Positions 9,889 to 20,125 of a DNA stretch of 64,000 nucleotides are shown here, piece after piece. A model generated the notes under the pieces. The model searched no databases. It was given only the letters and a program-made list of their open reading frames with translations, and was not told the DNA's origin. Made by a program: the position numbers and the translations under genes. The stretch is from Vibrio crassostreae 9ZC13 (GTDB lineage Bacteria > Pseudomonadota > Gammaproteobacteria > Enterobacterales > Vibrionaceae). Location: NCBI RefSeq assembly GCF_000272045.2, contig NZ_AJYZ02000019.1, positions 228,109-292,108 of the forward strand. Direction: 5' to 3'. The first letter of the stretch is position 1. Each line of letters begins with the position of its first letter.

Positions 9889-10356
9889 ATGAAAAAGTTA
9901 GTTTTACTTTGCACCCACTTAGCCGTGGGTGCTGTTGGTTTTGGGCTAGGTGTTTACGCATTGCCTATCTTGATTGAGCCTGATTCTCCTTCCTCAAGTT
10001 CTGTTGAAGCGATCAGTGAGCAGGCTATCTACACGGGCGAGTTCACTAAAGATCGACAAGACAGTGACTTCTTGCACTGGGGAGAAGGCATCGTCTCAGT
10101 ATCCGAAAGTGCGATCGCTTTTGAAGGTGAATTGGCGCCGGGACCTGATTACAAGGTTTATCTCTCGCCTAAGTTCATTGAAACCGAGCACGCTTTCAAT
10201 GACAGCAAGAACGAGTTATTGAGAGTCGGAGATGTGAAAACATTCGACCGCTTTATGGTTGAGCTTCCCGAAGGTACTGATCTTAATCGATTTAATACGG
10301 TTGTGATTTGGTGTGAAACTTTTGGCCAATTTATTACTTCTGCCAAGATAAAATGA
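9889..10356 (+). CDS. DM13-domain exported protein
   Basis: 155 aa. Residues 6-30 are a hydrophobic, Gly-rich segment (signal peptide or anchor). The rest matches the DM13 fold: YTGEFTKDRQDSDFLHWGEG, LAPGPDYKVYLSPKFIE and the C-terminal FNTVVIWCETFGQFITSAKI, where the W-C motif holds the near-invariant Cys of the domain. DM13 domains are proposed to take part in extracytoplasmic redox chemistry; the partner here is unknown. The good Shine-Dalgarno (AAGGGAG) and a terminator 30 nt downstream mark a single-gene unit. Confidence 0.82.
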   Translation: MKKLVLLCTHLAVGAVGFGLGVYALPILIEPDSPSSSSVEAISEQAIYTGEFTKDRQDSDFLHWGEGIVSVSESAIAFEGELAPGPDYKVYLSPKFIETEHAFNDSKNELLRVGDVKTFDRFMVELPEGTDLNRFNTVVIWCETFGQFITSAKIK

Positions 10357-10386
10357 TAGCCTTACCAATAGCTGATTTAGGCACGT

Positions 10387-10416
10387 AAAAAAGCGCTCTA
10401 TTTTTGAGCGCTTTTT
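10387..10416 (+). terminator. Rho-independent terminator after the DM13 gene
   Basis: Stem AAAAAAGCGCTC / GAGCGCTTTTT with a short loop, 30 nt after the stop codon. Confidence 0.85.
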
Positions 10417-10476
10417 CATAGCGAAGTCTCCGCTAATCGTTGTAAAGCTCGTCGTTGTAATGCTAAGGAATAAGTA

Positions 10477-11319
10477 ATGGAAAAAGTGTGGCAAGTAATT
10501 GATTTTCTACTCGCTCATAAGTTTATTTTTAGTGCGTTGATTATCACTATTATTTTAATCATTCGCCGAATCACCTTATCTCAAATAAGAGGTGATGTTG
10601 CTTTCCTTAGTGAAGACCAACGTAACTGGATGTCACGAACCAAAAACGGCACATTCGCGATTATTGTTGTGACGTTATTTGTGCTGTGGAAATCCGAAAT
10701 CAGCGAGTTTGCGCTATCTGTCACGGCCATTGCTGTTGCGATAGTAGTGGCTTCAAAAGAGATCATTTTGTGTTTCACCGGTTCTATTCAGCGTGCGAGT
10801 TCTCGTTCATTTAGAATCGGCGACTGGATCGAAGTGGGTAAAATCAGCGGTGAAGTGATTGAGCACAATCTGATGGCGACCGTGATTCAAGAAATCGATT
10901 TGTATCATGGGCAATATCACTTCACTGGCAAGACAGCCACGCTGCCTAATAGCATGTTCTTCACTTATCCGGTTAAGAACCTCAACTTCATGAAGCGTTA
11001 TGTTTATCATAACTTTTTTGTGACGGTGAAAGACTTTGTAAACCTATACCCTATGCTGTCGGGTCTTATTGTGAAAATTGAAGAGCATTGCGAAGAGTTT
11101 ATCGATGTTGCTCGCCGTTACAACGGTGTGATCGAAAAGCACGCTGGTGTTGACCTTCCGGGTTCTGAGCCTCACATCCATATCACAAGCAGTTCGACAG
11201 GTGAGCAAGAAGTCCATTTTATGATTTTCTGTCCAACCGAGAAGGCGGTTCATCTAGAGCAAGAGATTCGTAAAGATTTCATGGAAGCATACGCTGAAGC
11301 ATTTCCTGTCAGTGCTTAA
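10477..11319 (+). CDS. Small-conductance mechanosensitive channel family protein (MscS-like)
   Basis: 280-aa inner-membrane protein with three predicted membrane segments: about residues 15-30 (FIFSALIITIILIIR), 57-73 (FAIIVVTLFVLWKSEIS) and 75-100 (FALSVTAIAVAIVVASKEII). The third is followed by the MscS beta-domain entrance FRIGDWIEVGKISGEVIEHN and LPNSMFFTYPVKN. The pore helix is less Gly/Ala-patterned than E. coli MscS, so gating may differ. The C-terminal domain (YAEAFPVSA) is short. It probably relieves hypo-osmotic pressure; the precise class is uncertain. Single-gene unit ending in a bidirectional terminator. Confidence 0.85.
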   Translation: MEKVWQVIDFLLAHKFIFSALIITIILIIRRITLSQIRGDVAFLSEDQRNWMSRTKNGTFAIIVVTLFVLWKSEISEFALSVTAIAVAIVVASKEIILCFTGSIQRASSRSFRIGDWIEVGKISGEVIEHNLMATVIQEIDLYHGQYHFTGKTATLPNSMFFTYPVKNLNFMKRYVYHNFFVTVKDFVNLYPMLSGLIVKIEEHCEEFIDVARRYNGVIEKHAGVDLPGSEPHIHITSSSTGEQEVHFMIFCPTEKAVHLEQEIRKDFMEAYAEAFPVSA

Positions 11320-11349
11320 TCCTGCAGTCCGCTGAGCCCCAAACAAAAG

Positions 11350-11386
11350 AAAGCCGAGAGCGATAATATCGACTCTCGGCTTTTTT
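11350..11386. terminator. Bidirectional terminator between mscS-like gene and dCMP deaminase
   Basis: Stem AAGCCGAGAG / CTCTCGGCTT with flanking A and T runs, between two convergent genes. Confidence 0.85.
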
Positions 11387-11405
11387 GTTCTAACTATCTG
11401 TTCGT

Positions 11406-11849
11406 TTAATCTAGGTCAGCCAGTGGCAACCAATCGACTTTTACGCCTGCTTGTTCAAACATATCTTGGCTCACTTTGATTTTGTCTCCCCAGCGAGAAA
11501 GAAAGTCTTCACTTTGCTCTGGGCAGTGAACCGCAGAAATACCGGTTTGGATGATTTTCGCTGCGCAGTTTGGGCAAGGGAAATGCGTCACCCAGATCTC
11601 ACAACTGTCCAAATCACGCTTGGCGAATAAGATCGCATTTTCTTCAGCGTGAAGTGTCTTGAGGTACTTCATCTCTCTGTCATCAGTATCCGCACTATCA
11701 GACACGCCATGTGGGTAGCCATTAAAACCAACAGAAACAATGCGGTTGTGCTTAGTGATTACGGCGCCGACTTGAGTTGAAGGATCTTTACTCCAAGAAC
11801 CGACCAATTCCGCCATTTGATAGAAACGTTTAGCCCATTTTGAAATCAT
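11406..11849 (-). CDS. Deoxycytidylate (dCMP) deaminase family protein
   Basis: 147-aa zinc deaminase converting dCMP to dUMP for thymidylate synthesis. The active-site motifs are clear: TLHAEENAILFA (His ligand plus catalytic Glu) and THFPCPNCAAKIIQ (P-C-x-x-C zinc ligands). The N-terminal WSKDPSTQVGAVI and VGFNGYPHGVSDS are typical of dCMP deaminase/ComEB rather than cytidine deaminase. Length is as expected. Monocistronic, leftward. Confidence 0.9.
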   Translation of the reverse strand: MISKWAKRFYQMAELVGSWSKDPSTQVGAVITKHNRIVSVGFNGYPHGVSDSADTDDREMKYLKTLHAEENAILFAKRDLDSCEIWVTHFPCPNCAAKIIQTGISAVHCPEQSEDFLSRWGDKIKVSQDMFEQAGVKVDWLPLADLD

Positions 11850-12108
11850 GAGAATTCCTTAACAATTAAATGTGAATGCTTATCTGTCTGACAATACATT
11901 ATGTTAGACAATATCCATAGAGAACAAAAGCTGAGAGATTGATTTACTTAGGAATTGTAGCGTGTTTGTAATCACTTTATAAGCACTTGGTTTCAATTAA
12001 CATATTGATACACTTTGGCCAGTTATAATTGATATTCCTCGGACATTTGAAGCAATTGTGTTACGTAACTTTTATGCTGTTCAATTTCTCATAAGTGACG
12101 GTATAACC

Positions 12109-13245
12109 ATGCGTAAAAAGTTAATCCTTACGGCTCTTGCAAGCTCTCTTATTCTTGCTGGATGTGGGCAAGATGCTCAGAATGCCAAGCAAGCGCCTTT
12201 ACCTCTCGTAGCTGTGCAGGATGTTAGCGTCGTTTCTCACCAACAAAGTAAGTCGTACATCGGTCGTATTGAAGCCGTTGAAGACACGGCAATTACTGCA
12301 CAAGTTTCTGGCTACCTGCAAAGCCGCCATTTCAAAGAAGGCCAAATGGTCGAGAAGGGGCAATTGCTTTACTCAATTGAGCCTTCATCATTTGAAGCAG
12401 AAGTAGCAAGCGCGAAAGCGGCTGTTGCTCAAGCGAATGCCAACCTTAAAAAAGCCGAACTTGATTTCAATCGTGGTAAGAACCTACTTCCTAAGGGCAG
12501 TATTTCTCAATCTGAATTTGATGCATTAACGGCAAACCTATTAGGTTCTCAAGCACAGTTAGAAGCAAGCCAAGCTCAGTTAAACGCCGCGAATGTCCAA
12601 CTTTCTCACACCAAAATTATCGCGCCTTTCTCTGGAAGAATCAGTGACACTAAAGTAAGTAAAGGTGACCTAGTTTCACCGTCTTCAGGTGTTCTGACAA
12701 CTTTGGTTAGCCTAGACCCAATCCACGCATCGTTCAGCATCAGTGAGCGAGAGCGTATTGAGCTGGGTATGGACCGCATCGAAGGCGATGGCAGCAGCGA
12801 CTCTGCAGGTGTTGAAGTTCAGATCATGCTTGAGAACGGTGAAGCGTTCGAACATCTAGGTCAGCTTGACTTCTTGGGCAACCGTATCAACCTTAATACT
12901 GGTACGATCGCGATGCGTGCGATTGCTGATAACCCGAATCAGCAACTACTTCCAGGCCAACACGTTCGCGTTGATCTGCGTGAGAAGCAATCTATTGATG
13001 TCGTAACCATTCCTCGCCGCGCGGTTCAAACCGACCTTGAAGGCGACTTTGTTATGGTGTTAGTTGAAGGCGAAGCTGCTCCTGTGGCTGAGCGTAGAAA
13101 CATCGAAATGGGTCGTCAGGTTGAAGGTGGTGTGATTGTTCATTCTGGATTAGAGAAAAACGACGCAGTCATCACTCAAGGCCTACAGCGTGTACGTAAT
13201 GGTATGTCTGTTCGTATTCAAGCTTCTGCTGAACAAGCTGAGTAA
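12109..13245 (+). CDS. RND efflux periplasmic adaptor (membrane fusion protein)
   Basis: 378-aa lipoprotein adaptor linking an inner-membrane RND pump to an outer-membrane channel. The lipobox is in LILAGCGQ. It is followed by the first lipoyl half-motif ([20 protein letters not shown]), the coiled-coil hairpin ([20 protein letters not shown] with [20 protein letters not shown]), the second lipoyl half ([20 protein letters not shown]) and a beta-barrel/MP domain. The frame is open from a GTG at 12058, but ATG at 12109 opens directly into the signal peptide and is chosen. It lies 11 bp before the pump gene. No outer-membrane component is present, so a TolC-type protein encoded elsewhere is presumably used. 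Confidence 0.92.
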   Translation: MRKKLILTALASSLILAGCGQDAQNAKQAPLPLVAVQDVSVVSHQQSKSYIGRIEAVEDTAITAQVSGYLQSRHFKEGQMVEKGQLLYSIEPSSFEAEVASAKAAVAQANANLKKAELDFNRGKNLLPKGSISQSEFDALTANLLGSQAQLEASQAQLNAANVQLSHTKIIAPFSGRISDTKVSKGDLVSPSSGVLTTLVSLDPIHASFSISERERIELGMDRIEGDGSSDSAGVEVQIMLENGEAFEHLGQLDFLGNRINLNTGTIAMRAIADNPNQQLLPGQHVRVDLREKQSIDVVTIPRRAVQTDLEGDFVMVLVEGEAAPVAERRNIEMGRQVEGGVIVHSGLEKNDAVITQGLQRVRNGMSVRIQASAEQAE

Positions 13246-13256
13246 GGGGCGTAGTT

Positions 13257-16200
13257 ATGTTGAGTCGTTTCTTTATTCAAAGGCCTAAGTTCGCCCTTGT
13301 TATATCCATAATCTTAACGCTGGCGGGTGCGATTTCTCTCGCTATCTTGCCAGTGGCTGAATATCCAAAAATTAGTCCACCGTCGGTCAGTGTGTCGGCA
13401 TTCTACACGGGCGCAAGTGCTGAAGTGGTGGAACAGGCGATAGCCGACCCCATAGAAACGTCGGTTAACGGCGTTGAAGATATGATCTACATGTCTTCTA
13501 AAAGCGCTAACGATGGTTCATACAACCTTAATGTGACCTTTGATGTTGGTACTGACCCAGATATGGCTCAGGTCAACGTTCAGAACCGAGTTGCTCAAAT
13601 CGAATCGAAGCTTCCGCAAGAAGTTCGAATGGTGGGTGTCACCGTTAAAAAGCGTTCACCAGACCTTTTGATGGTATTGAACTTCTATTCGCCAAACGGT
13701 GAGTACGACGATCAATTCTTGATCAACTACGTTAACCTAAACATTAAAGACCAACTGGCTCGTGTGAAGGGCATCAGTGAAGTTAACGTGTTGGGTGGTG
13801 GTGAATACGCGATGCGTGTTTGGTTAGATCCTGAGAAAATGGCTAACCTCAATATCACCACTTCAGACGTGAATCGCGCGTTGGCAGAGCAGAACGTTCA
13901 AGTTGCTGCAGGCCGTATTGGTGCTGCACCTTATAACAACGCACAAGAAGTGCAGTTCAACTTGGTAACAAAAGGCCGATTAGAAACAGCTGATGAGTTT
14001 GAAAATGTTGTTCTTCGTGCAACTCAAGACGGTTCAACGGTTTACTTAAAAGACATTGCACGTGTTGAGCTTGGTAAAAAGTTCTACGACGGTAATGGTA
14101 AATACCGTGGTCAAGATGCGTCGATCGTAACGCTGTCACTTCAATCAGACGCTAACGCGCTGGAAAGTGGCAAAGCTGTGATGGCGATGCTGGAAAACTT
14201 AAGCAAGAACTTCCCAGAAGGCGTGGCGTATGAAGCAAGTTACGACACTACACTGTTTGTTGCTGAGTCGATCAAAGGGGTAGTAAAGACCTTAATCGAA
14301 GCCATCTTGCTGGTTATTGCGGTAACGTACCTGTTCTTGGGTAGTGCGCGTGCAACCTTGATTCCTGTAGTTGCGATTCCGGTATCTTTGATTGGTACGT
14401 TTGCCATCATGCAGATGACGGGTTTCACCATCAACACGGTAACCCTGTTTGGTTTGATACTAGCGATTGGTATCGTAGTAGATGATGCGATCTTGGTTAT
14501 CGAGAACGTTGATACCACAATGGCTAAAGACCCAACCATTTCACCGCGTAAAGCCACGCTTATTGCGATGAAAGAAGTAACGGGGCCGATCATTACGTCG
14601 ACCTTGGTTCTACTTGCGGTATTCATCCCTGTTGCAATGCTTCCTGGTATTACTGGCATCATGTACCGTCAGTTCGCTCTGACTATCTGTATCGCGGTTG
14701 TTATCTCTTCAATTAACGCATTAACGCTATCACCTGCATTGTGTTCACTGGTTCTTAAGCAGGGTGGTGGTAACACGGCGCGTTGGTACCAAGCATTTAA
14801 CCGTGGTCTAGAGTCTGTTACTAACAAATACGGTCAAGTGGCTGGCTTCTTAGTTAAGAAAGGCGTTCTGCTGTTCACTTTCTTCTTTGTGGCTTTGGCG
14901 GCTGTGACTTATTTTGCGAAGACAACGTCTACGGCGTTTGTACCTCAAGAAGATAAAGGCATTTTGCTGGTTAACGTTCAGCTTCCTGACGCGGCATCCT
15001 TGTCTCGAACCGAAGAAGTGACTAAGCAGCTGCTTGAAATGGTTGAACAAGAGCCGGGTGTTGATGGTGTAACACTGGTTAACGGCTACGCATTTATGAC
15101 GGGCGCTTCTGCGTCGAATGGTGCGTCAATGTTCATCAAGCTTCACGATTGGGACATGCGTAATGCACTGGATGGTCAACACTCTGCTCAGGCTATCTCA
15201 CAGCGTATTAATGGTCGTGCTGCGACTGAACTTCCTCAAGCTGTCGTGTTTGCGATGGGGCCTCCTGCAGTTCCGGGCATGGGGGCCGCGTCTGGTTTCG
15301 AGTTTGTACTTGAAGATACGCTAGGCCGAAGCCGTACTGATCTTGCTATGGTGATGAATGACGTGATAGCTGAGGCGAGCAAACAGCCTGAGATTTCACA
15401 CACATTCAGTACTTTCCGTGCGAACGTACCTCACTACTATGTCGATATTGACCGTGAGAAAGCGCAGCAATTAGGTATTCCGTTGTCGGAAATTTTCCAA
15501 ACACTACAAGGTAACCTTGGTTCGTTGTACGTGAACGACTTCACCATGTTTGGTAAGAACTTCCGCGTAACCATGCAAGCTGACAGTGAACACCGTAGCA
15601 GCATGGACGACCTACAACGATTCCACGTTCGTTCGTCTAATGGCGAGATGATCCCGTTAAGCACATTGGTGACTTACGATCAGATCTTCGAACCAGATGT
15701 AGCATGGCGTTACAACATGTACCGCAGTGCCGTGATTCAAGGTCAACCTGCAGAAGGTTACTCAAGTGGTGATGCGATTGCGGCAATGGAACGCGTAGCT
15801 GCAGAAGTATTGCCTCAGGGGTATCAGTACGAATGGACAGGCATGGCTTACCAAGAAGTACTAGCAGGTAACCAAGCGATCTTTGCTTTCGCACTGGCTC
15901 TGATCTTCATCTACCTGTTTATGGTGGCTCAATACGAGAGTTGGACAATTCCGATTGCGATTATCCTCGTGGTACCTGTCGCAACCTTAGGCTCCTTCTT
16001 GGCATTGAATCTAACGGGCACTCCGCTGAACCTTTATGCACAAATAGGTTTGGTTCTCTTGATAGCCTTGGCCGCGAAGAACGCAATCTTGATTGTGGAA
16101 TTCGCAAAGGTAGAGCGTGAAGAGAAAGACGCACCGATTGAAGATGCAGCGGTGAAGGGCGGTACACTGCGTTTCCGTGCTGTGAACATGACGTCTTGGT

Positions 16201-16409
16201 CGTTCATCTTAGGTATCTTCCCGCTTATCTTTGCTGCGGGTGCAGGTCACGTGAGTCAGAACTCTCTGGGTATTTCACTGATCGGCGGCCTGTTATGTGT
16301 ATTACTGGCGGGTACGTTCCTAATCCCTGGCTTCTACGCATTCGTGCAACGTAAGCGTGAGAAAGCACACGGTGGTAATACCAAGCTGGTTCCGCTTGAT
16401 GACGAATAG
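13257..16409 (+). CDS. RND multidrug efflux permease, HAE-1 type
   Basis: 1050-aa proton-driven inner-membrane pump. It starts [20 protein letters not shown], the standard HAE-1 N-terminus. Two large periplasmic loops separate TM1-2 and TM7-8. TM4 carries the proton-relay Asp pair in [40 protein letters not shown] opens the second half, and the C-terminal half has the conserved Lys in [17 protein letters not shown]. Length and motifs fit AcrB/VexB-like drug pumps. It is translationally close to the adaptor gene and ends in a terminator. No local regulator gene is seen. Substrates cannot be inferred. Confidence 0.93.
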   Translation: MLSRFFIQRPKFALVISIILTLAGAISLAILPVAEYPKISPPSVSVSAFYTGASAEVVEQAIADPIETSVNGVEDMIYMSSKSANDGSYNLNVTFDVGTDPDMAQVNVQNRVAQIESKLPQEVRMVGVTVKKRSPDLLMVLNFYSPNGEYDDQFLINYVNLNIKDQLARVKGISEVNVLGGGEYAMRVWLDPEKMANLNITTSDVNRALAEQNVQVAAGRIGAAPYNNAQEVQFNLVTKGRLETADEFENVVLRATQDGSTVYLKDIARVELGKKFYDGNGKYRGQDASIVTLSLQSDANALESGKAVMAMLENLSKNFPEGVAYEASYDTTLFVAESIKGVVKTLIEAILLVIAVTYLFLGSARATLIPVVAIPVSLIGTFAIMQMTGFTINTVTLFGLILAIGIVVDDAILVIENVDTTMAKDPTISPRKATLIAMKEVTGPIITSTLVLLAVFIPVAMLPGITGIMYRQFALTICIAVVISSINALTLSPALCSLVLKQGGGNTARWYQAFNRGLESVTNKYGQVAGFLVKKGVLLFTFFFVALAAVTYFAKTTSTAFVPQEDKGILLVNVQLPDAASLSRTEEVTKQLLEMVEQEPGVDGVTLVNGYAFMTGASASNGASMFIKLHDWDMRNALDGQHSAQAISQRINGRAATELPQAVVFAMGPPAVPGMGAASGFEFVLEDTLGRSRTDLAMVMNDVIAEASKQPEISHTFSTFRANVPHYYVDIDREKAQQLGIPLSEIFQTLQGNLGSLYVNDFTMFGKNFRVTMQADSEHRSSMDDLQRFHVRSSNGEMIPLSTLVTYDQIFEPDVAWRYNMYRSAVIQGQPAEGYSSGDAIAAMERVAAEVLPQGYQYEWTGMAYQEVLAGNQAIFAFALALIFIYLFMVAQYESWTIPIAIILVVPVATLGSFLALNLTGTPLNLYAQIGLVLLIALAAKNAILIVEFAKVEREEKDAPIEDAAVKGGTLRFRAVNMTSWSFILGIFPLIFAAGAGHVSQNSLGISLIGGLLCVLLAGTFLIPGFYAFVQRKREKAHGGNTKLVPLDDE

Positions 16410-16743
16410 AGGATTGAGTGTCTTGTAAGATTCGTCTCTTACAAGACCAACCCTCGGAAAACTAATTCCTTGTAAAAACTAAGGTTTAGCATTGCGCTAA
16501 GCCTTTTTTTATTCCACTTAAGAATAAAAACGCCTTTTATATAAACAAATGTTTGTCATGTGATAGAGCTAACACTCTAATTTGGGTTTTGTAATAAAAT
16601 GATGTTTTATTGGTAAGTATATGTTTAATATGATTTTAACAAGGTTCAGCTAACGGTTGTATGCTCGAAAACATTTGCACAATAGTGTGAAGTGTTTCAA
16701 AATTACGAAGTCATATTGAAATTTTTTGTGCATTGAGGTTCTT
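16410..16743. other. Intergenic region with terminator and promoter, no gene
   Basis: 334 bp. After the terminator at 16481-16510 the region is AT-rich and noncoding and should contain the promoter of the MaoC-domain gene. No small ORF with a plausible ribosome binding site was found. Confidence 0.5.
16481..16510 (+). terminator. Terminator of the RND operon
   Basis: Stem AAGGTTTAGC / GCTAAGCCTT (one G-T pair), followed by T7. Confidence 0.75.
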
Positions 16744-17430
16744 ATGAAAGTCATTGATTTATTTAAACACCGAGGCGATAGCATGTCTTCGCAACACTCA
16801 GAGTTTATGCAATGGATGTCTCCAGCTCTTAGAGATTACTGGGGCGACTTTCTTAATCGTACGCAAAATAGCCATTTCTTTGCGTGGGTTCGTGATCACC
16901 ACAAACCTGCTGTCAATGAAGATGCACCAGAGATGCCGGTGGAACAGCCGATCGTACTTAAGCCAGAAGCACAACTTGTGTTTGATGAGCTTAATCAACA
17001 GATCGGTGAAGTCATCCATACTGGCGACTGGATCAATGTAAGTCAAGACCGTATTAACCAGTTCGGCCTTGTTACTGAAGATATGCAGTGGATTCACACT
17101 GAGCCTGAAAAAGCGGAAACAGACTCTCCGTTCAAAACAACCATCGCACATGGTTTTTTAACTTTATCTCTGCTTCCTCGATTGACTGACAGTGTTGACC
17201 CTGACAAGTCTCAATTCCCAACAGCGAAGATGGTCGTAAACATTGGTCTTAACCAAGTACGTTTCCCATACCCTGTTAAATCGGGTAGTAATGTTCGTGC
17301 TAAAAGTACGCTAACAAAAGTAACGCCAATTAAGAAAGGCCTAGAGATTGAACGCGAAATTCGCGTCGAAATCGAAGGTATTCGTCGTCCTGGCGCTGTG
17401 ATCGTTTCAGTGATTCAACTTCACTTCTAA
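16744..17430 (+). CDS. MaoC-domain protein, probable (R)-enoyl-CoA hydratase
   Basis: 228 aa. Residues about 85-225 form a hot-dog fold MaoC dehydratase: GEVIHTGDWINVSQDRINQF, then the catalytic D-x-x-x-x-H equivalent in TEDMQWIHTEPEKA and FKTTIAHGFLTLSLLP. Such enzymes hydrate enoyl-CoA to (R)-3-hydroxyacyl-CoA, often feeding polyhydroxyalkanoate or fatty-acid metabolism. The roughly 80-residue N-terminal extension (WMSPALRDYWGDFLNRTQNS) is not part of the fold and looks like an aromatic-rich interaction helix. Start ATG 16744 has GAGG 5 nt upstream; an in-frame TTG at 16726 is less likely. Monocistronic. Confidence 0.85.
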   Translation: MKVIDLFKHRGDSMSSQHSEFMQWMSPALRDYWGDFLNRTQNSHFFAWVRDHHKPAVNEDAPEMPVEQPIVLKPEAQLVFDELNQQIGEVIHTGDWINVSQDRINQFGLVTEDMQWIHTEPEKAETDSPFKTTIAHGFLTLSLLPRLTDSVDPDKSQFPTAKMVVNIGLNQVRFPYPVKSGSNVRAKSTLTKVTPIKKGLEIEREIRVEIEGIRRPGAVIVSVIQLHF

Positions 17431-17448
17431 ACGAACCATATAGATTCC

Positions 17449-17485
17449 AAAAAAAAGAGAGAGCTTAATGCTCTCTCTTTTTTTT
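17449..17485. terminator. Bidirectional terminator between maoC-like and pstS-like genes
   Basis: Stem AAAAAAAGAGAGAGC / GCTCTCTCTTTTTTT with a 5-nt loop, between convergent genes. Confidence 0.85.
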
Positions 17486-17506
17486 CATAAGATAAAACTC
17501 ACTCAC

Positions 17507-18328
17507 TTATTTAATGCGAGTGTAGCCGTACTCTTCGATAAGGTCTTGCCCTTGCTTTGACTTCACGAACTTGATGAAGTCTTTGCTCTCGTCAGAAACT
17601 GAGTCTGTCTTGTGCAGCAACAAGAATGGGCGAGCCAATTCATAGCTGTGGTTAGCAATGTTCTTAGATGTTGGCTCTACGCCTTCAAATGTAATTGCTT
17701 TAATCGAACGGTCGATTGAACCAACAGAGATAAAACCAATCGCGTGTGGGTTATGGTTAACAATCGTTTTAACCATGCTGTTGCTGTTTACAACCAAGTT
17801 ATTTGGGTTGATGTCAGACACTAGACGGTCATTAATGATCTTCGTTAAACCAAGCAAGCTTTCGAAGCTATAGCGTGAGCCAGAAGACGCTTCGCGAGTG
17901 ACAACTGCGATAGGCTGATCTGCGCCACCCACAGCTTTCCAGTTCGTGATTTTGCCTTTGTAGATATCGAACAGCTGCTCACGTGTAACGTTGCTTACAG
18001 CGTTTGAGCGGTTAGTTACTACAGCTAGGCCGTCAAAGGCAATTGGAAATACCTTCAACTTCTCGTCTTGTTCGCGGTCGGTTAAATAACGCGAGCTCAT
18101 ACCGATGTCAGAGACACCTTTATTAACCATGGTAATACCTGCTGTAGAACCAATGCCCTGAACCGCAATATAGTTATCAGGGTGAGTCTTGTTGTACTCC
18201 TCAGCTAATACATCCATCACTCGTGATACTGAAGTGGAGCCCGAAATAGTGGTTTCTTGTGCTAAAGCAGCATGAGAAGACAGGGCTAAGGATAAAAGAG
18301 AGGCAAGCGCGACTCGTAACATAAACAA
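17507..18328 (-). CDS. PstS-family phosphate-binding protein
   Basis: 273 aa with a Sec signal (LRVALASLLSLALSSHAALA, cut near residue 23) and the PBP-like fold. Residues TTISGSTSVSRVMDVLAEEY, IGSTAGITMVNKGVSDIGMS and VTREASSGSRYSFE are the phosphate-cage motifs of the PstS/SphX class. It is likely the periplasmic receptor of a high-affinity phosphate ABC importer, but pstCAB are not adjacent, so it is either an orphan or serves a transporter elsewhere. A possible PhoB site lies about 30-50 nt upstream. No gene symbol is assigned because Vibrio genomes carry several paralogues. Confidence 0.88.
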   Translation of the reverse strand: MFMLRVALASLLSLALSSHAALAQETTISGSTSVSRVMDVLAEEYNKTHPDNYIAVQGIGSTAGITMVNKGVSDIGMSSRYLTDREQDEKLKVFPIAFDGLAVVTNRSNAVSNVTREQLFDIYKGKITNWKAVGGADQPIAVVTREASSGSRYSFESLLGLTKIINDRLVSDINPNNLVVNSNSMVKTIVNHNPHAIGFISVGSIDRSIKAITFEGVEPTSKNIANHSYELARPFLLLHKTDSVSDESKDFIKFVKSKQGQDLIEEYGYTRIK

Positions 18329-18359
18329 CTCCTAGTTAATAACATTTGTCGCATATGAT

Positions 18360-18377
18360 AGGTCGGTTATATGACAC
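18360..18377 (-). promoter_or_regulatory. Possible PhoB box upstream of the pstS-like gene
   Basis: On the minus strand GTGTCAT-ATAA-CCGACCT resembles the PhoB direct repeat CTGTCAT-N4-CTGTCAT: 6/7 in the first half, about 4/7 in the second, A/T-rich spacer. It lies 32 nt before the start codon. Weak on its own; gene context raises it. Confidence 0.3.
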
Positions 18378-18575
18378 TTTTGTGAAATTCCATACTCTCG
18401 ATGTATAGCTGTTCGCTTGATGAGTCGTAGCTTTCTGGGTTTCCGAAAGCAAGATTCGTTTCTGGGAGCAGGGCCGGTATTTTGATTACGCTTGTTCGCT
18501 AAAATGTTTGTTGAGTCCTAAGCTAAGTAGAGGAATTCACTACTTAGAAGTTTCTATGAAGTTACAAGGGGTGTT

Positions 18576-18938
18576 ATGTCCGTCATTCATATCGAGCTGA
18601 ATCGTCTTTTAATTGGGGCCGAGAGGCTCTGTACATCTCGAAATCGAAGTTTACCTGTCGAGCTAGGCAAATCCCTATATGAAGAGTGTGAGGGTGGTGT
18701 GCTGTTTTCTCAGGCGCATTATCTACTCGACTCATCTCACAGTGATTATACAAACGAGATCGTCTGCGTGACTTTTGATGAGTCGCTGTCTTGTTGGTTA
18801 GTGATGGTGCCGCTTGAAGGGGATGTCGAAACCGACTCTGTGAATTGGGGGCCGTATCCGTACCTTCCTAAATCGAAGGATCTTGATGCTATTTTGGCGG
18901 AAATAGAAAAAGACCCTAAATCGTACTTCTGGTCATAG
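18576..18938 (+). CDS. Hypothetical protein, 120 aa
   Basis: Small acidic cytoplasmic protein without signal peptide or membrane segment. The start ATG 18576 has AAGGGG 5 nt upstream. Visible features are an alternating N-terminal helix (NRLLIGAERLCTSRNR) and an aromatic C-terminal half (VNWGPYPYLPKSKDLDAILA) ending in a charged helix. The coding texture (codon use, charged and aromatic mix) looks genuine. I do not recognise the family. It is divergent from the PstS-like gene, and no terminator is obvious downstream. Confidence 0.65.
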   Translation: MSVIHIELNRLLIGAERLCTSRNRSLPVELGKSLYEECEGGVLFSQAHYLLDSSHSDYTNEIVCVTFDESLSCWLVMVPLEGDVETDSVNWGPYPYLPKSKDLDAILAEIEKDPKSYFWS

Positions 18939-19122
18939 TCACTCTGTTTTCACGTTTGCTGGTGGCCTGCTCGCAAAGCTGAATCAATGAGTATCAAAAC
19001 TCAACCACTGAATCCCAAAGCCAAATCATCTCATCCCACACCCAAGTGGCTTAATATTGAAGCCACTTGGTTTACACCAGTTCCCAACTAAGACGTCCAC
19101 ATCAATCTATCGCTTTGTTTCT

Positions 19123-19953
19123 TTAAACTTGCGGCTTTACGCTCTGCAGTTGTGCTTGTGCCACTAGCGATCGGAAGTCTTTTGGTGTTTTTCCGTGATA
19201 CGTTTTAAAGGCCGTGCTGAAGTGAGCGGCACTTTTAAAGCCTGACTCATACGCGATTTGAGTGATCGACTTATCCGATGTTCTTAGCTGAGTGGCTGCA
19301 TGAGCAATACGTTTTATCTTTAATAAGTTTGAGAACGACAGATCTTCAGCCGATAAGCGACGTTTAAGCGTAGCCGGTGACATTCCCATGTAACTGGCGA
19401 GCGTATCCAAAGAGATATTGTTTTCAATGTTTTGCTCGATGTAATGAATGACTCTTTGGGTCACGGTTAACCTTGAAGCTCGAGCAATAATAGCCAATAG
19501 AGCTGGGTACTGTTCCACCATCAAAGACAGCAAACTTAAGCCTAATTGAGTGAGTGCGTAGTCATTCTGAGAAGAAGAGTTGGCCAGTGACATGATGAGA
19601 TCTTTCAACTGACAGAGCTCAGTATCCGTTTGATTGAACTTAATGTACTTGTCTGGGATTCGAGCGGACTCTAAATCGCTGAACTGATTAATGAACTTTT
19701 GAAAGATAGCCAAATCAAAATCTAAGCAGGTTGCGCTGAATTCGCCATTTTCAGTGTTAACCGTGATGTCTTTAATCTGACCAGAATTGTAAAGGGTGAA
19801 ATCTCCCGCTTGCAACGAGGCTTGAGTACCATTGGGCAACACAAAAGAAATGCTGCCTTTCGACACTATAAAGATACCGTTTTTAGAGGCAGGATAACGT
19901 TCTCGTCTCCTGGGAATGAAGTTTCTGAACTGAGTAACTGTGATTGATGACAT
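19123..19953 (-). CDS. AraC-family transcriptional regulator
   Basis: 276 aa from the preferred start. The N-terminal half is a cupin-like sensor domain (VSKGSISFVLPNGTQASLQA). The C-terminal 100 residues hold two AraC helix-turn-helices: NISLDTLASYMGMSPATLKR and ITQIAYESGFKSAAHFSTAF, then KTYHGKTPKDFR. The frame is open back to 20019, but that ATG lies directly against the rnb terminator (20031-20058) and lacks a ribosome binding site. The ATG at 19953 leaves room for a promoter, so it is chosen. The layout resembles ToxT/GadX-type regulators; the target is unknown. Confidence 0.85.
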   Translation of the reverse strand: MSSITVTQFRNFIPRRRERYPASKNGIFIVSKGSISFVLPNGTQASLQAGDFTLYNSGQIKDITVNTENGEFSATCLDFDLAIFQKFINQFSDLESARIPDKYIKFNQTDTELCQLKDLIMSLANSSSQNDYALTQLGLSLLSLMVEQYPALLAIIARASRLTVTQRVIHYIEQNIENNISLDTLASYMGMSPATLKRRLSAEDLSFSNLLKIKRIAHAATQLRTSDKSITQIAYESGFKSAAHFSTAFKTYHGKTPKDFRSLVAQAQLQSVKPQV

Positions 19954-20030
19954 AGTGAGCTTCTTTGACGTTGTAAATTGATTGCTTATTGATTGTTTTT
20001 TTAAGTATTGTTTAAGCATGAGACATTTAC

Positions 20031-20058
20031 AAAAAAGGCGCTAATAATTAGCGCCTTT
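20031..20058 (-). terminator. Terminator of rnb
   Basis: Minus-strand stem AAAGGCGCTAA / TTAGCGCCTTT followed by a T run, about 70 nt past the rnb stop. Between them lies a low-complexity stretch with repeated TTGAAAGC(C/T)GTA(A/G)C units. Confidence 0.8.
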
Positions 20059-20125
20059 AGAAGTGAACCTTTGAAGCTTTTGACCTTGAAAGCCGTAACC
20101 TTGAAAGCTGTAGCTGTTAAAGCCT

